The translations under genes were made by a program, and so were the position numbers. From CAZMGV01 sp964565925 (lineage in GTDB: Bacteria > JAGRBM01 > JAHCIT01): 64,000 nt of DNA. The stretch is taken from positions 1 through 64,000 of the forward strand of contig CAZMGV010000014.1 of the NCBI GenBank assembly GCA_964565925.1. The letters are read 5' to 3'. The first letter of the stretch is position 1, and each line of letters begins with the position of its first letter. The notes under the pieces were generated by a model. The model saw only the letters and a list, made by a program, of their open reading frames with translations. It was not told the origin of the DNA and searched no databases. Positions 21,482 to 30,719 of this stretch are shown piece after piece.

Positions 21482-23635
21482 ATGACGAAGCCCGCCGACG
21501 TTGAACTCTGGAAGAAACTCGCCGCGAAAGAACTGAAAGACGTTCCCGTGAGCGATCTGGAACGGGAGACGCCGGAAGGCATCCGTATCAAGCCGCTCTA
21601 CACGGCCGAGGATCTGGAAAAACTCGAAGACACCAACACGCTGCCGGGCGTGTTCCCATTTATCCGGGGCCCCCGCGCGACGATGTACTCCTACCGGCCC
21701 TGGACGATCCGCCAGTACGCCGGCTTCTCCACCGCCGAAGAGTCGAACGCCTTCTACCGCCGCAATCTGGCCGCCGGGCAGATGGGCCTCTCCGTCGCGT
21801 TCGATCTGGCCACCCACCGGGGCTACGACTCCGACCACCCCCGCGTGTCCGGGGATGTCGGCAAGGCCGGCGTGGCGATCGATTCGGTCGAGGATTCCAA
21901 GATCCTTTTTGACGGCATCCCGCTCGACAAGATGTCGGTCTCGATGACCATGAACGGCGCCGTGCTGCCGATCCTCGCCAACTACATCGTTGCCGCCGAG
22001 GAACAGGGCGTCAGCCAGGACAAGCTCTCCGGGACCATCCAGAACGACATCCTCAAGGAGTTCATGGTCCGGAACACGTATATCTATCCGCCGCTGCCCT
22101 CCATGCGGATCATCGCCGACATTATCGAATACACGTCGAAGAACATGCCGAAGTTCAACTCGATCTCGATCTCCGGCTACCACATGCAGGAGGCCGGTGC
22201 GACGGCCGTTCAGGAACTGGCCTTCACCATCGCCGACGGACTGGAATACGTCCGCGCGGCGTCGTCCAAGGGCCAGAACGTCGACGAGTTCGCCGGCCGC
22301 CTCTCGTTCTTCTTCGGCATCGGCATGAACTTCTTCATGGAGATCGCCAAGCTGCGAGCCGCCCGCTACCTCTGGGCGAAGCTGATGAAGAAAAACTTCT
22401 CGCCGAAGAAAGACGGCTCCCTGATGCTGCGCACCCACTGCCAGACGTCGGGCTGGTCGCTCGCCGAAAAAGACCCGTACAACAACGTCGTCCGCACGAC
22501 GATCGAGGCCCTGGCCGCCGTACTGGGCGGCACCCAGTCGCTCCACACGAACGCCCTCGACGAGGCCATCGCGCTGCCCACTGACTTCTCCGCGCGCATC
22601 GCCCGCAACACGCAGCTCATCATCCAGGAAGAGTCGCATGTGTGCGAGGTGGTGGACCCGCTGGCCGGCAGCTACTTCGTCGAATCGCTCACCCACTCGC
22701 TGGCTTCCCACGCCGAGGCGCTTATCAACGAGGTCGAGGCGCTGGGCGGGATGGCGAAGGCCATCGAGAGCGGCATGCCGAAGATGAAGATCGAGGAAGC
22801 CGCCGCCCGCCGTCAGGCCCGGATCGACTCCGCCGAAGAGACCATTGTCGGCGTCAACAAATACGTGCTCGCCAAGGAAGATCCGGTCGACACGCTGGAC
22901 ATCGACAACGAGAAGGTCCGCGCGTCGCAGATCGCCCGGATCGAGAAGACCCGGAAGTCGCGCAACGAAGCGGCCGCACAGGCGGCGCTGGACGACCTGA
23001 CGAAATGCGCCCAGTCGGGTCAGGGAAACCTGCTCGACCTGGCCGTGAAGGCGTCCCGTGCCCGCGCCACGGTCGGCGAAATCTCCTACGCGCTTGAGAA
23101 GTCCTGGGGCCGCTACAACGCGACGATCCGGACCATCTCCGGCGTTTACGGCGCCTCCTACAAGGAAGGCGACGACTTCACGAAGGCGAAGGCTGCCGTC
23201 GACGGATTCGCCAAGGACGAAGGACGCCGCCCGCGCATCCTCGTCTGCAAGCTGGGCCAGGACGGCCATGACCGCGGCGCCAAGGTGATTGCCACGGCGT
23301 TCGCCGACCTCGGTTTCGACGTGGACATCGGCCCGCTGTTCCAGACCCCGGCCGAGGCCGCCCGCCAGGCGGTGGAAAACGACGTCCATGTGGTGGGTGT
23401 GTCGTCCCAGGCCGCCGGACACAAGACGCTGGTGCCGGAACTGATCCAGGAACTGAAGAAGGCCGGTGCCAAGGAAGTGCTGGTCGTCTGCGGCGGAGTG
23501 ATCCCGCAGAAGGATTACGATTTCCTCTACAAGTCCGGAGTCGCCGCGGTGTTCGGACCGGGAACCAACATTCCGAAGGCGGCCGACACGGTGATCGAGG
23601 CGATCCGCAAGCACCGCCAGAAACTCGCCAGCTGA
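21482..23635 (+). CDS. Methylmalonyl-CoA mutase, full-length catalytic subunit
   Basis: The 717-residue cytoplasmic enzyme interconverts (R)-methylmalonyl-CoA and succinyl-CoA with adenosylcobalamin. The TIM barrel (residues 1-~560) has Y79 in PWTIRQYAGFST, R209 in PPLPSMRI and H234 in SISGYHMQEAGA. These are the residues that mark methylmalonyl-CoA rather than isobutyryl-CoA specificity. The C-terminal Rossmann domain binds B12 through the D594-x-H596-x-x-G599 motif. Length is normal for a single-gene mutase; no small subunit is needed. A GGAGG ribosome site precedes the ATG. The MeaB chaperone gene begins 16 bp downstream, so the two are co-expressed. Its product feeds propionate, odd-chain or amino-acid carbon into, or out of, the TCA cycle. 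Confidence 0.97.
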   Translation: MTKPADVELWKKLAAKELKDVPVSDLERETPEGIRIKPLYTAEDLEKLEDTNTLPGVFPFIRGPRATMYSYRPWTIRQYAGFSTAEESNAFYRRNLAAGQMGLSVAFDLATHRGYDSDHPRVSGDVGKAGVAIDSVEDSKILFDGIPLDKMSVSMTMNGAVLPILANYIVAAEEQGVSQDKLSGTIQNDILKEFMVRNTYIYPPLPSMRIIADIIEYTSKNMPKFNSISISGYHMQEAGATAVQELAFTIADGLEYVRAASSKGQNVDEFAGRLSFFFGIGMNFFMEIAKLRAARYLWAKLMKKNFSPKKDGSLMLRTHCQTSGWSLAEKDPYNNVVRTTIEALAAVLGGTQSLHTNALDEAIALPTDFSARIARNTQLIIQEESHVCEVVDPLAGSYFVESLTHSLASHAEALINEVEALGGMAKAIESGMPKMKIEEAAARRQARIDSAEETIVGVNKYVLAKEDPVDTLDIDNEKVRASQIARIEKTRKSRNEAAAQAALDDLTKCAQSGQGNLLDLAVKASRARATVGEISYALEKSWGRYNATIRTISGVYGASYKEGDDFTKAKAAVDGFAKDEGRRPRILVCKLGQDGHDRGAKVIATAFADLGFDVDIGPLFQTPAEAARQAVENDVHVVGVSSQAAGHKTLVPELIQELKKAGAKEVLVVCGGVIPQKDYDFLYKSGVAAVFGPGTNIPKAADTVIEAIRKHRQKLAS

Positions 23636-23651
23636 CCCGTGCCGGAGAACC

Positions 23652-24647
23652 ATGCCGGAGTTTGATCTCGACACCTACGCGAACGGGGTTCTCTCCGGAA
23701 ACCGGCGGCTGCTCGCCAAGGCGATTACGCTGGTGGAGAGCACCCGGACGGATGACGCCCGGGTGGCCCGCAAGCTCCTCGACCGGGTTCACTCGAAAAC
23801 CGGCAACGCCGTCCGGGTCGGCATCACGGGTGTGCCGGGGGCCGGCAAAAGCACCTTTATCGATTCGTTCGGAACCTATCTGACCGGACTCGGCCACAAG
23901 GTGGCGGTGCTGGCCGTGGACCCGTCGAGCACCGTCTCGGGCGGTTCGATCCTGGGCGACAAGACTCGCATGGAAGCACTCACCGTCGATCCGAACGCCT
24001 TTATCCGCCCCTCCCCTTCGGGCGGGGCCCTTGGCGGCGTGGCGCGCAAGACCCGTGAAACGATGATGCTGTGCGAGGCCTCCGGTTTTGACGTCATCCT
24101 CGTGGAGACGGTCGGCGTCGGGCAGTCGGAGACCACCGTCGCCTCGATGGTCGACTTCTTTCTGGTGCTGATGATCGCGGGCGCCGGGGACGAGCTGCAG
24201 GGCATCAAGAAGGGCATCATCGAGATCGCCGATGCGCTGGTTATCAACAAGGCGGACGGCGACAACGTCGAGCGCGCCGCCCGGGCGAAATCCGATTACG
24301 AGAACGCCCTGCACATGCTGCGCCCGGTCAGCCTCAACTGGCACCCGCCGGTGCTCGCCGCCAGTGCGCTGCAGAAAACCGGCATCGATGAGGTCTGGAA
24401 AACCGTTCTCGCCCAGCGGGCCGCGTTCACCGAGAGCGGCGAATTCTCGCTCAAGCGCCGCCAGCAGTCGCTCGACTGGATGTGGGCCGTGATCGACGAT
24501 GGCCTCAAGCGCTCGTTCCGCGAAGACGAGAAACTCGCCCCGCTCATCGCGGCGGCCGAAAAAGACATCCTTGCCGGCGACCGCTCGCCGACCTCGTCCG
24601 CCATCGAACTGCTCGAAAAGTTCCGCCCCGGTTCGGGCGAAAAGTAA
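23652..24647 (+). CDS. meaB: MeaB/ArgK GTPase, mutase chaperone
   Basis: The 331-residue G3E-family GTPase has a Walker A motif GVPGAGKST (residues 60-68), LAVDPSS, RPSPSGGALGGVARKTRE (switch region), ILVETVGVGQSE and VINKADGD. MeaB loads and protects adenosylcobalamin in methylmalonyl-CoA mutase and repairs inactivated enzyme. Placement right after the mutase gene with a 16-bp gap and a GGAG ribosome site fits. Older annotations call it ArgK, an arginine/ornithine transport kinase, which is not supported here. It converges with bolA. Confidence 0.95.
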   Translation: MPEFDLDTYANGVLSGNRRLLAKAITLVESTRTDDARVARKLLDRVHSKTGNAVRVGITGVPGAGKSTFIDSFGTYLTGLGHKVAVLAVDPSSTVSGGSILGDKTRMEALTVDPNAFIRPSPSGGALGGVARKTRETMMLCEASGFDVILVETVGVGQSETTVASMVDFFLVLMIAGAGDELQGIKKGIIEIADALVINKADGDNVERAARAKSDYENALHMLRPVSLNWHPPVLAASALQKTGIDEVWKTVLAQRAAFTESGEFSLKRRQQSLDWMWAVIDDGLKRSFREDEKLAPLIAAAEKDILAGDRSPTSSAIELLEKFRPGSGEK

Positions 24648-24679
24648 CTGCCAGCGCACGCCGCCCGGCTTCCACCCTG

Positions 24680-24952
24680 TCAGGTTCCGGCCGGCACCCG
24701 TGTCCGGATCGCCAGCGCGTGAATAACTCCGCCGGCGAACTCCGCCCGCAGTGCATCGTTCACCATCCGGTGCTGCTCCACCAGCGATTTCCCGCGGAAC
24801 TGCTCGCTCTCGATCACCACTTCATAGTGACCGCCGCCGGACTTGCGGGCTCCCTTGTGCGAGGCATGTTTGGCCGAGTCGTCGTGAATATCGACCGACA
24901 CCGGCTTCAGGATTTCGGTCAGTCGCTTGCGGATCAGTTCAACGGTATCCAT
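24680..24952 (-). CDS. BolA-family protein
   Basis: The 90-residue protein has the BolA fold: MDTVELIRKRLTEIL, a variable loop, then GGHYEVVIESEQFRGKSLVEQHRMVNDAL and GVIHALAIRTRVP, with the conserved H-x-V/Y strand, F-x-G-K-S-x-V-x-x-H helix and HAL. BolA proteins pair with monothiol glutaredoxins in Fe-S trafficking; the conserved His near HALAIRT is present. It lies 15 bp after truA on the same strand and is likely co-transcribed. Confidence 0.9.
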   Translation of the reverse strand: MDTVELIRKRLTEILKPVSVDIHDDSAKHASHKGARKSGGGHYEVVIESEQFRGKSLVEQHRMVNDALRAEFAGGVIHALAIRTRVPAGT

Positions 24953-24967
24953 CGCTCGCCACTCCTG

Positions 24968-25744
24968 TTACTCCGCACCCGGTTCAAAGCTGCCCGCCGG
25001 GTAGTTCACCTGCTTCAGATACAGCCCCCACGCAGGCGCCGTTCGGCCGGCCGCCTGCCTGTCTCTGACCGAGAGCACCTCGGCGATCCAGTGCGGCGGA
25101 CGGTGCCCCCTGCCCACATCGATCAGGCTGCCCACGATCGTGCGGACCATCTGCTTGAGGAAACCGGTACCCTCGACCTCGATCCTGAGTTCCGGCGCAA
25201 CGGTGCCCTGTGCTTCCTGAATATCGATCCGGGTCACGGTCTTGATGCGGTTCGGTTCGGCGTCGGCCGCGGCGTAGCTGGTGAAGTCGTGCGTCCCGAT
25301 CAGCGCCCCGGCCGCCTGCCGCATCTGCCCGACGTTTGCGTCCTCGCCCAGCTTCCAGGCCCGGAAATGTTCCAGTGCCGACCCCGTCTCGCGGAGCAGT
25401 ATCCGGTAGAGATAGATTTTCGACTCTGCTGAATGAAGGGCGTGGAACCCCGGCTTCGCCTCGCGGGCCTCGATCACCCGGATATCCGGCGGCAGCAGGA
25501 CGTTCACGCCCTCCCGGAAGGCCGACAGCGGCAGATCCCGGTCGGTCGGGAACGAACAGACCTGCCCCAGCGCATGCACGCCCGAATCGGTCCGCCCGGC
25601 ACCCATCACCTTGACCGGGACGCCGAGACGCTTTTCCAGCGCCTCGTTGATCGTGGACTGCACGGTCGGACCGTTCGCCTGAGTCTGCCAGCCGACATAG
25701 TTCGTACCGTCGTACTCGAGTGTAAGGGCGATAGTTCTCGCCAT
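24968..25744 (-). CDS. truA: tRNA pseudouridine synthase TruA
   Basis: From ATG 25744 the protein is 258 residues and begins ARTIALTLEYDGTNYVGWQ, the standard TruA start; the open frame extends 61 codons further upstream without coding character. Catalytic D53 lies in GAGRTDSGVHALGQ. Later blocks are LPPDIRVIEA, YLYRILL, GTHDFTSY, GTGFLKQMVRTIVGSLIDVG and GLYLKQVNYP. The enzyme isomerises U38-U40 in the tRNA anticodon stem. It is flanked by bolA and an outer-membrane protein gene, whose stop lies 10 bp before. Confidence 0.95.
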   Translation of the reverse strand: MARTIALTLEYDGTNYVGWQTQANGPTVQSTINEALEKRLGVPVKVMGAGRTDSGVHALGQVCSFPTDRDLPLSAFREGVNVLLPPDIRVIEAREAKPGFHALHSAESKIYLYRILLRETGSALEHFRAWKLGEDANVGQMRQAAGALIGTHDFTSYAAADAEPNRIKTVTRIDIQEAQGTVAPELRIEVEGTGFLKQMVRTIVGSLIDVGRGHRPPHWIAEVLSVRDRQAAGRTAPAWGLYLKQVNYPAGSFEPGAE

Positions 25745-25754
25745 GGCATCCAGT

Positions 25755-26516
25755 CTAGCGGAACTGGAACCCGATGCCCGCATCGAGCAGCCAGCCGGTG
25801 AAACGGATACCTTCGGAGGAAGTCCCGGCCACGGCCTTGCCGCCCGGCGTCTGGGCCATGCGCCAGCGGGCCCGGGTAAACAGGAAGGTGTCCGAGAGCC
25901 CCGTCCGGCGGGCCGTGGAGGCCGCATGCCGGTCGAACCGGTTCATGGAGACGTTCAGTTGCGTCTCCACATGCCAGCCGTATTTCATGCCCTTGGTCGT
26001 ATCGTTGAGCGCCGGGTGCGACGCATCGGTCACCTTGTTCACGTAGATATCGAAATCCGGACCGGCGCCGATCGACGGCCAGATCCACTGTTTCGGGGAG
26101 TACCGCATGTGATAGGCGAGCGTGAGATCCAGCGGGATCGAGTGGATCTTGTCCTTGAGGTCGGGGAGCACCGGATATTTCTCGCGGCTTGAGTAGTTGT
26201 ACCCGGCGCCCAGCGAGAACTGCAGAACACCGCCCTCCGATTTATAGAGCCCGAAGGCATCCCGCAGGATCGACGCCGAACTGATGCCCAGCCGCAGCGT
26301 AGCGCCGGGATTCAGCGCGCCGTAGTTGTCGGAGTAGATCTTCTGCGACGGTATGAAGTTCGAGAACCCGGCCTCGACAAGCAGGTTGTATTTCCTGCCG
26401 CGGCCTACCCGCCCTACGTCTACGCCGTCCCTGACGTCGGCAAAGGCGGCGGCCGGCCCGAGCAGTGCCCAGACGCCGATGGCCAGCAGAAGCCGTCTCA
26501 AAGCGGTAGCGGTCAT
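25755..26516 (-). CDS. Predicted outer-membrane beta-barrel protein
   Basis: The 253-residue protein has a signal peptide (RLLLAIGVWALLGPAAAFA) and alternating hydrophobic strands typical of a small barrel (YNLLVEAGFSNFIP, GVLQFSLGAGYNYSS, SIPLDLTLAYHMRY, SIGAGPDFDIYVN). It ends with an aromatic/basic strand AGIGFQFR. It resembles the myxobacterial type of small outer-membrane barrel, without a confident family name. The start overlaps the previous stop as ATGA, coupling it to the propeller protein gene. Confidence 0.6.
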   Translation of the reverse strand: MTATALRRLLLAIGVWALLGPAAAFADVRDGVDVGRVGRGRKYNLLVEAGFSNFIPSQKIYSDNYGALNPGATLRLGISSASILRDAFGLYKSEGGVLQFSLGAGYNYSSREKYPVLPDLKDKIHSIPLDLTLAYHMRYSPKQWIWPSIGAGPDFDIYVNKVTDASHPALNDTTKGMKYGWHVETQLNVSMNRFDRHAASTARRTGLSDTFLFTRARWRMAQTPGGKAVAGTSSEGIRFTGWLLDAGIGFQFR

Positions 26517-28570
26517 GACGCTTCCGGTTTCCGCCTTCTGAAGTGGATAAGTGCGGCGGCCAGCAGCATGACCAGCGGGACCATCAGCGGCGCGCTGGTG
26601 TCACCGGCCGTGCAGCCGAAGCCGCCCGGCTCGCCGAACAGTGCCTGGCTGCCCACCCGGAGCAGCGTCGAAGGGGTCTGGTACGAATAGGTGAGGCTCC
26701 GGTTGCCGGCCGTGTCGCGGGTGGCGACGGCGGCGAGCCACGATTCCGTCAGCCCCAGCCCCGCCGACGAGACGTCGACCACCGCCTGCGAAGCCGTCGA
26801 ATCGACGGAGGTGATGAACACTTTTGCCGGATCGGTCGAGGACTGCACCCGGACGATATAGGTCGAGACGCCGGAGATAATCTGCTCGGTGCCCGATTCG
26901 AGCGACGTGCAGTCGGCCGGCGGCGCCAGCGGGCAGGTGTCGTCGGTCTTGGGTATGTCCACCGCGACGAACAGGCCCGTCGAGATGGCCTTGGGCGCCT
27001 GCGGGACGGCCGGACGGTCGATGTCGAGTCTGGCCACCCGCAGGAGCTGGGTGGTCGGTTCCGTGGTGTTCGAGCTGGCGACGACCTTGATCTCGATCAC
27101 CTGCGATTCGGAGAGCCCCGCAAGATCGGAGCTGTTGATCACGATGCTTCCGCCGTCGACCGTTGCCCCCGGACTGAGGCTGATCGGGTCGCCGGTGGGG
27201 TACAGCGTCAGGACCACACTCCCCAGATTCAGGTTGGAGGAGGCGGCCAGCGTGAAATTGCTGGTGACCGTGGTGAACGGCTTGTCGCCGTCGATACCCG
27301 TCGGGTCCGCCACCGGATCACTGCCGATCAGGTTGTTGTAGGTGACCATCGGGAGCGCCGTCGTGTCGTTCACAAACAGCGGCGCCGACGACACGCTGTA
27401 GAGGTATCCGTGACGGGACGGAACGACCATCAGGCCGCTGCTGTAGGCGGTCTTGCGCCGCCCGGTGTCCGTGGGGGATTCCGCCGGCAGTGTCAGGACG
27501 GCCGTCAGCAGGCCGGGCGGGCCCGGAGCCGGACACGCTCCTGCCTCGACCGCATTCACGGTGACGTAGACCATCGAGGTCACTGCGCCGGAAATCGTCA
27601 GGAATCCCAGAAGATCGTCTGGGGAGTTGTCCAGATCCGCAAAGGCCGTCATGGACGAGGCGCCCGCCCCCACCGTCTGGCGGTTGGAGCAGAGCGTGTT
27701 GTCGCTGGTTTTGATCACGACAAAGCCGGTGTCGGTGCCGGCCGCGTTCGAATAGGCGACGTACAGATAGTCGCCCGCCAGCGCCGTTATTTCGTAGGGA
27801 ATAAACCCGTTCAGCACAAAGCCGTTTCCGGCGGCCGGCGTAATCGTCGTCAGGTAGGCCGGAGCGGCCGGCAGCCCGTCGATCACGTCGATGTTGCTGT
27901 TTCCGCAGGTGACATACACCCGGCCCGCGGGACCGGAAGCGGCGCCGATACCGTTGCGGCTCGCGCCCGTGCAGACCGGAACGTCGTCCGTCTTGATGGG
28001 CGTGGCGAGCGAGTTGTCGACAACCGACGCGGTGTTGGTCGTGCCCTGATTGGCCACCAGCACCCGGTCGGTGCCGCCGTGGTAGGCAAGCGGACCCGGA
28101 GAATCCCCGACCAGAAGGCCGGTCGTGATCACACGGGTGAGCACCGGCGCGTCGCCGGTGACTCCGGAAGCGTCCAGAATTTCGAGCTTGTCGATTCCGG
28201 GGCAGGAGACATACAGGCGGTCCTGATCGGCATTGGCTGCCACCGCCGGAACGAACACGAGGTCCGACGGCTGGCAGCCCGACAGCAGGTTGAAGGTCGA
28301 ACGAACCTCGTAGCGCCAGCGGTCGAGAATGCTGACCTGGTTGCCGACCGAATCGGTGACGAACACGAAGCGGTCGTCGGTCGTATCGAACGCGGTCGCG
28401 TTCGCCACCGAACCGGTGGTTCCGATCGTGATCGTGTTTCTCAAAATTCCCGGAGCGGCCGCCGCCGAAGACGGCCATCCGGCGAATAATGCCACGGCAA
28501 AAACGGCCCGCAAAAGGGCCGGAACGGCCGGCAGGCCGGAGGAAAATGAAAATAAAGTGCGCCGCTTCAT
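26513..28570 (-). CDS. Secreted beta-propeller protein with Gly-Cys C-terminal anchor
   Basis: The 685-residue protein has a signal peptide (ending ASSAAAA-type, near residue 38) and YVTN-like propeller repeats (ATAFDTTDDRFVFVTDSVGNQVSILDR is the first; RLYVSCPGIDKLEILD and RVYVTCGNSNIDVID follow). It then has two Ig/fibronectin-like domains. It ends GGFGCTAGDTSAP, a hydrophobic helix (LMVPLVMLLAAALIHF) and RRRKPEAS. That tripartite tail is the pattern of MYXO-CTERM/Synerg-CTERM sorting signals: Gly-Cys motif, membrane helix, Arg cluster. It is therefore probably surface-anchored after tail processing. It is coupled to the barrel gene downstream. Confidence 0.65.
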   Translation of the reverse strand: MKRRTLFSFSSGLPAVPALLRAVFAVALFAGWPSSAAAAPGILRNTITIGTTGSVANATAFDTTDDRFVFVTDSVGNQVSILDRWRYEVRSTFNLLSGCQPSDLVFVPAVAANADQDRLYVSCPGIDKLEILDASGVTGDAPVLTRVITTGLLVGDSPGPLAYHGGTDRVLVANQGTTNTASVVDNSLATPIKTDDVPVCTGASRNGIGAASGPAGRVYVTCGNSNIDVIDGLPAAPAYLTTITPAAGNGFVLNGFIPYEITALAGDYLYVAYSNAAGTDTGFVVIKTSDNTLCSNRQTVGAGASSMTAFADLDNSPDDLLGFLTISGAVTSMVYVTVNAVEAGACPAPGPPGLLTAVLTLPAESPTDTGRRKTAYSSGLMVVPSRHGYLYSVSSAPLFVNDTTALPMVTYNNLIGSDPVADPTGIDGDKPFTTVTSNFTLAASSNLNLGSVVLTLYPTGDPISLSPGATVDGGSIVINSSDLAGLSESQVIEIKVVASSNTTEPTTQLLRVARLDIDRPAVPQAPKAISTGLFVAVDIPKTDDTCPLAPPADCTSLESGTEQIISGVSTYIVRVQSSTDPAKVFITSVDSTASQAVVDVSSAGLGLTESWLAAVATRDTAGNRSLTYSYQTPSTLLRVGSQALFGEPGGFGCTAGDTSAPLMVPLVMLLAAALIHFRRRKPEAS

Positions 28571-28620
28571 TCTTTCGAGAAAGTTAACCGATCCACTACA
28601 GGAAAAATACTAAAATCCCC

Positions 28621-29622
28621 TTAATTTACGGAGGTTTCCAGCCCGAGCGCCCGTTCCAGAAGCTGGACCGCATTGCGGGCGACGGTCCGGATATTATCGG
28701 CCGCCACCCAGAACTGGAGACCGGTCGGGCTGGCCTTGAACCGGCCGACACCGATTTCATCGTTACCCGCAAACTGGGAGGCCATGGGCGCCCTGCCGGC
28801 TTCGGGTCCGGTACCGGACACTTCGAGCAGGTCTTCTTCTTCGAAGATGGCAGCGGCCTTTTCCGGGGTCAGACGCGGGGTTGTCTCGATCTCCACCGCG
28901 TAGGTGTGCCCGAAAAAAACCGGCACGAAAGAGAACATGACGGCGATCCGGACCTTGTCCAGCCTGAGCAGTTCGGAGAGTTCCGACACCGCCCGCTGTT
29001 CGGGATCGATAACCGCCTGGGTGAACGCGCCCGCCACGACATTGAACGCAAGCCGCCCGCCGTACGCGATCTCGTCCACCGCCTGCATGGTCAGCAGCTG
29101 GCGGGTTTCGTCCGACAGCACCTTGATACCGGTGCGGCCCGCCTCGCTGACCGACAGCATTCCGGTCACGCGCAGCCGTTCGATCTTGTACCCGTGCTTC
29201 TGCAGCGGCGCGATCACGACGGAGAGAATGGTCGCCGACGACGACGGTACGCGGATGGTCCCTTCCGTTTCGCGGACCACCCCGATCGCCGGGACCTGGG
29301 CGGCACCCGCGCGCGGAGGCTCGGAATAGTCGAGAGTCTTCAGACCCAGCTCGTTCGCCACGGGCAGCCACTGCGCCGAGACTTCCGGCGGACCGGCGAA
29401 AATCACCACGTCCAGTTCGTCCATCGCCCCGTCGGAGAGCGTGTCCACCGGAAGCGACGAGTTGCCGAACTCGATTTCCGACCCGATCCGGTCGTCCGAC
29501 TCGAACAGTTTCAGGGACGAGACCGGAATCTCGCGCAGCGCGAGCACCCGCAGCGTCTCTTCTCCGAGCACGCCGGCGCCGCCCACGATTCCGACACGGA
29601 TTTTCCGGCTGGTGTCTGCCAC
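28621..29622 (-). CDS. Aspartate-semialdehyde dehydrogenase homologue lacking the catalytic Cys (Usg-like)
   Basis: The 333-residue protein has the Asd fold: VGIVGGAGVLGEETLRVL (NADP loop), then VVIFAGPPEVSAQW, and C-terminal FVPVFFGHTYAVEIE. Where Asd has N-C-S-T with the nucleophilic Cys, this protein reads VPSSSAT, with Ser129 in place of Cys. The His of GHT is kept. This is the hallmark of Usg-type paralogues, which are not expected to reduce aspartyl phosphate. GTG 29622 is preceded by GAAGG at 7 bases; GTG 29628 overlaps the leuB stop. It follows leuB by 2 bp, the position where asd or usg lies in many Proteobacteria. Confidence 0.8.
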   Translation of the reverse strand: MADTSRKIRVGIVGGAGVLGEETLRVLALREIPVSSLKLFESDDRIGSEIEFGNSSLPVDTLSDGAMDELDVVIFAGPPEVSAQWLPVANELGLKTLDYSEPPRAGAAQVPAIGVVRETEGTIRVPSSSATILSVVIAPLQKHGYKIERLRVTGMLSVSEAGRTGIKVLSDETRQLLTMQAVDEIAYGGRLAFNVVAGAFTQAVIDPEQRAVSELSELLRLDKVRIAVMFSFVPVFFGHTYAVEIETTPRLTPEKAAAIFEEEDLLEVSGTGPEAGRAPMASQFAGNDEIGVGRFKASPTGLQFWVAADNIRTVARNAVQLLERALGLETSVN

Positions 29623-29624
29623 GG

Positions 29625-30719
29625 TCACGCCTTCAGGTTGTCCAGAATCGCTTTGGTCATGTCGGCGGTGCTGACCACCGGCTTGCCCGCTTCGGCGATG
29701 TCCGGCGTGCGCACTCCGGCCGCCAGCGTGTTCTGGACGGCGCGTTCGATGGCCCGGGCCGCCTTGGGCTGGTTCAGCGAGTAGTCGAGCATCATCACGA
29801 GCGAGAGCACGGTGGCGATCGGATTCGCCTTGCCCTGCCCGGCGATGTCCGGCGCCGAGCCGTGAACCGGTTCGTAGAGGCCGTACCGGATTCCGGTGCC
29901 GCTGGCGGCGCCCAGCGACGCGCTGGGCAGCAGGCCGATCGAGCCGGTCAGCATGGCGGCTTCGTCCGAGAGAATGTCGCCGAAGAGGTTTTCCGTCACC
30001 AGCACGTCGAACTGCCGGGGGTTGCGGATGAGCTGCATCGCCGCGTTGTCCACGTACATGTGCTCGAGCGCCACATCTGAGTAGTCCTTGTGGATCTCGA
30101 TAGCGACGTTGCGCCACAGCTCCGATACTTCCAGCACGTTCGCCTTGTCGACGCTCGTCACCTTCTTGCGGCGCAGGCGCGCCAGATCGAACGCGAGCTT
30201 CACGATGCGGCGGATCTCGCTCTCCGAGTAGGCCATCGTGTTCACGCCGTAGCGCTCGCCCTTCTCGTTCTTCGAGACGCCCTTGGGCTTGGCGAAGTAG
30301 ACGCCGCCCGTCAGTTCGCGCAGCACCAGGATGTCGACGCCTTCGACAACCTCGCGCTTGAGCGCCGAGGCGCCGGTCAGCTCCTTGAAAACCGTCGCCG
30401 GACGGAGATTGGCGAACAGGCCCAGCTCCGCACGCAGCCTGAGCAGCGCGCGCTCCGGCCGGACTTCGTATTTCAGGCCCTCCCACTTGGGGCCGCCGAC
30501 CGCGCCGAGCAGCGCCAGATCGGCCCTGGCGATATCCGCCATGGCGGCGTCCGTGAGCGGAACGCCGTGGGCGTCGATCGAACAGCCGCCCACGAGATAG
30601 TTCTTCTTCTCGATCTGGAAGCCGAACAGTTTTTCGGCCTTTTCCAGGACCTGGAGCGCGGCTCCGACCACTTCGGGACCGATACCGTCGCCTGCCAGCA
30701 CCGCCAGTTTGATCGCCAT
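29625..30719 (-). CDS. leuB: 3-isopropylmalate dehydrogenase
   Basis: The 364-residue enzyme oxidises and decarboxylates 3-isopropylmalate in leucine synthesis, with NAD. It begins IKLAVLAGDGIGPEVVGAAL. The substrate-binding arginines are in the block RPERALLRLRAELGLFANLRPA, followed by LVLRELTGGVYFAKPKG and SVDKANVLE. The metal-binding aspartates are in DNAAMQLIRNP and FGDILSDEAAML, and GSIGLLPSASLG with EPVHGSAPDIAGQGKANP completes the NAD site. Length is typical. leuC and leuD are not in the window. A 215-bp gap with a terminator for the opposite neighbour separates it from the RRM gene. Confidence 0.97.
   Translation of the reverse strand: MAIKLAVLAGDGIGPEVVGAALQVLEKAEKLFGFQIEKKNYLVGGCSIDAHGVPLTDAAMADIARADLALLGAVGGPKWEGLKYEVRPERALLRLRAELGLFANLRPATVFKELTGASALKREVVEGVDILVLRELTGGVYFAKPKGVSKNEKGERYGVNTMAYSESEIRRIVKLAFDLARLRRKKVTSVDKANVLEVSELWRNVAIEIHKDYSDVALEHMYVDNAAMQLIRNPRQFDVLVTENLFGDILSDEAAMLTGSIGLLPSASLGAASGTGIRYGLYEPVHGSAPDIAGQGKANPIATVLSLVMMLDYSLNQPKAARAIERAVQNTLAAGVRTPDIAEAGKPVVSTADMTKAILDNLKA

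Noticed and set aside
21443..23674. A 743-codon antisense open frame over methylmalonyl-CoA mutase
   Set aside because: Same cause: complement of a strongly biased GC-rich gene. The sense protein is unmistakable.
26543..28489. A 648-codon antisense open frame over the propeller gene
   Set aside because: Low-complexity Arg/Gly translation without motifs; explained by the sense gene.
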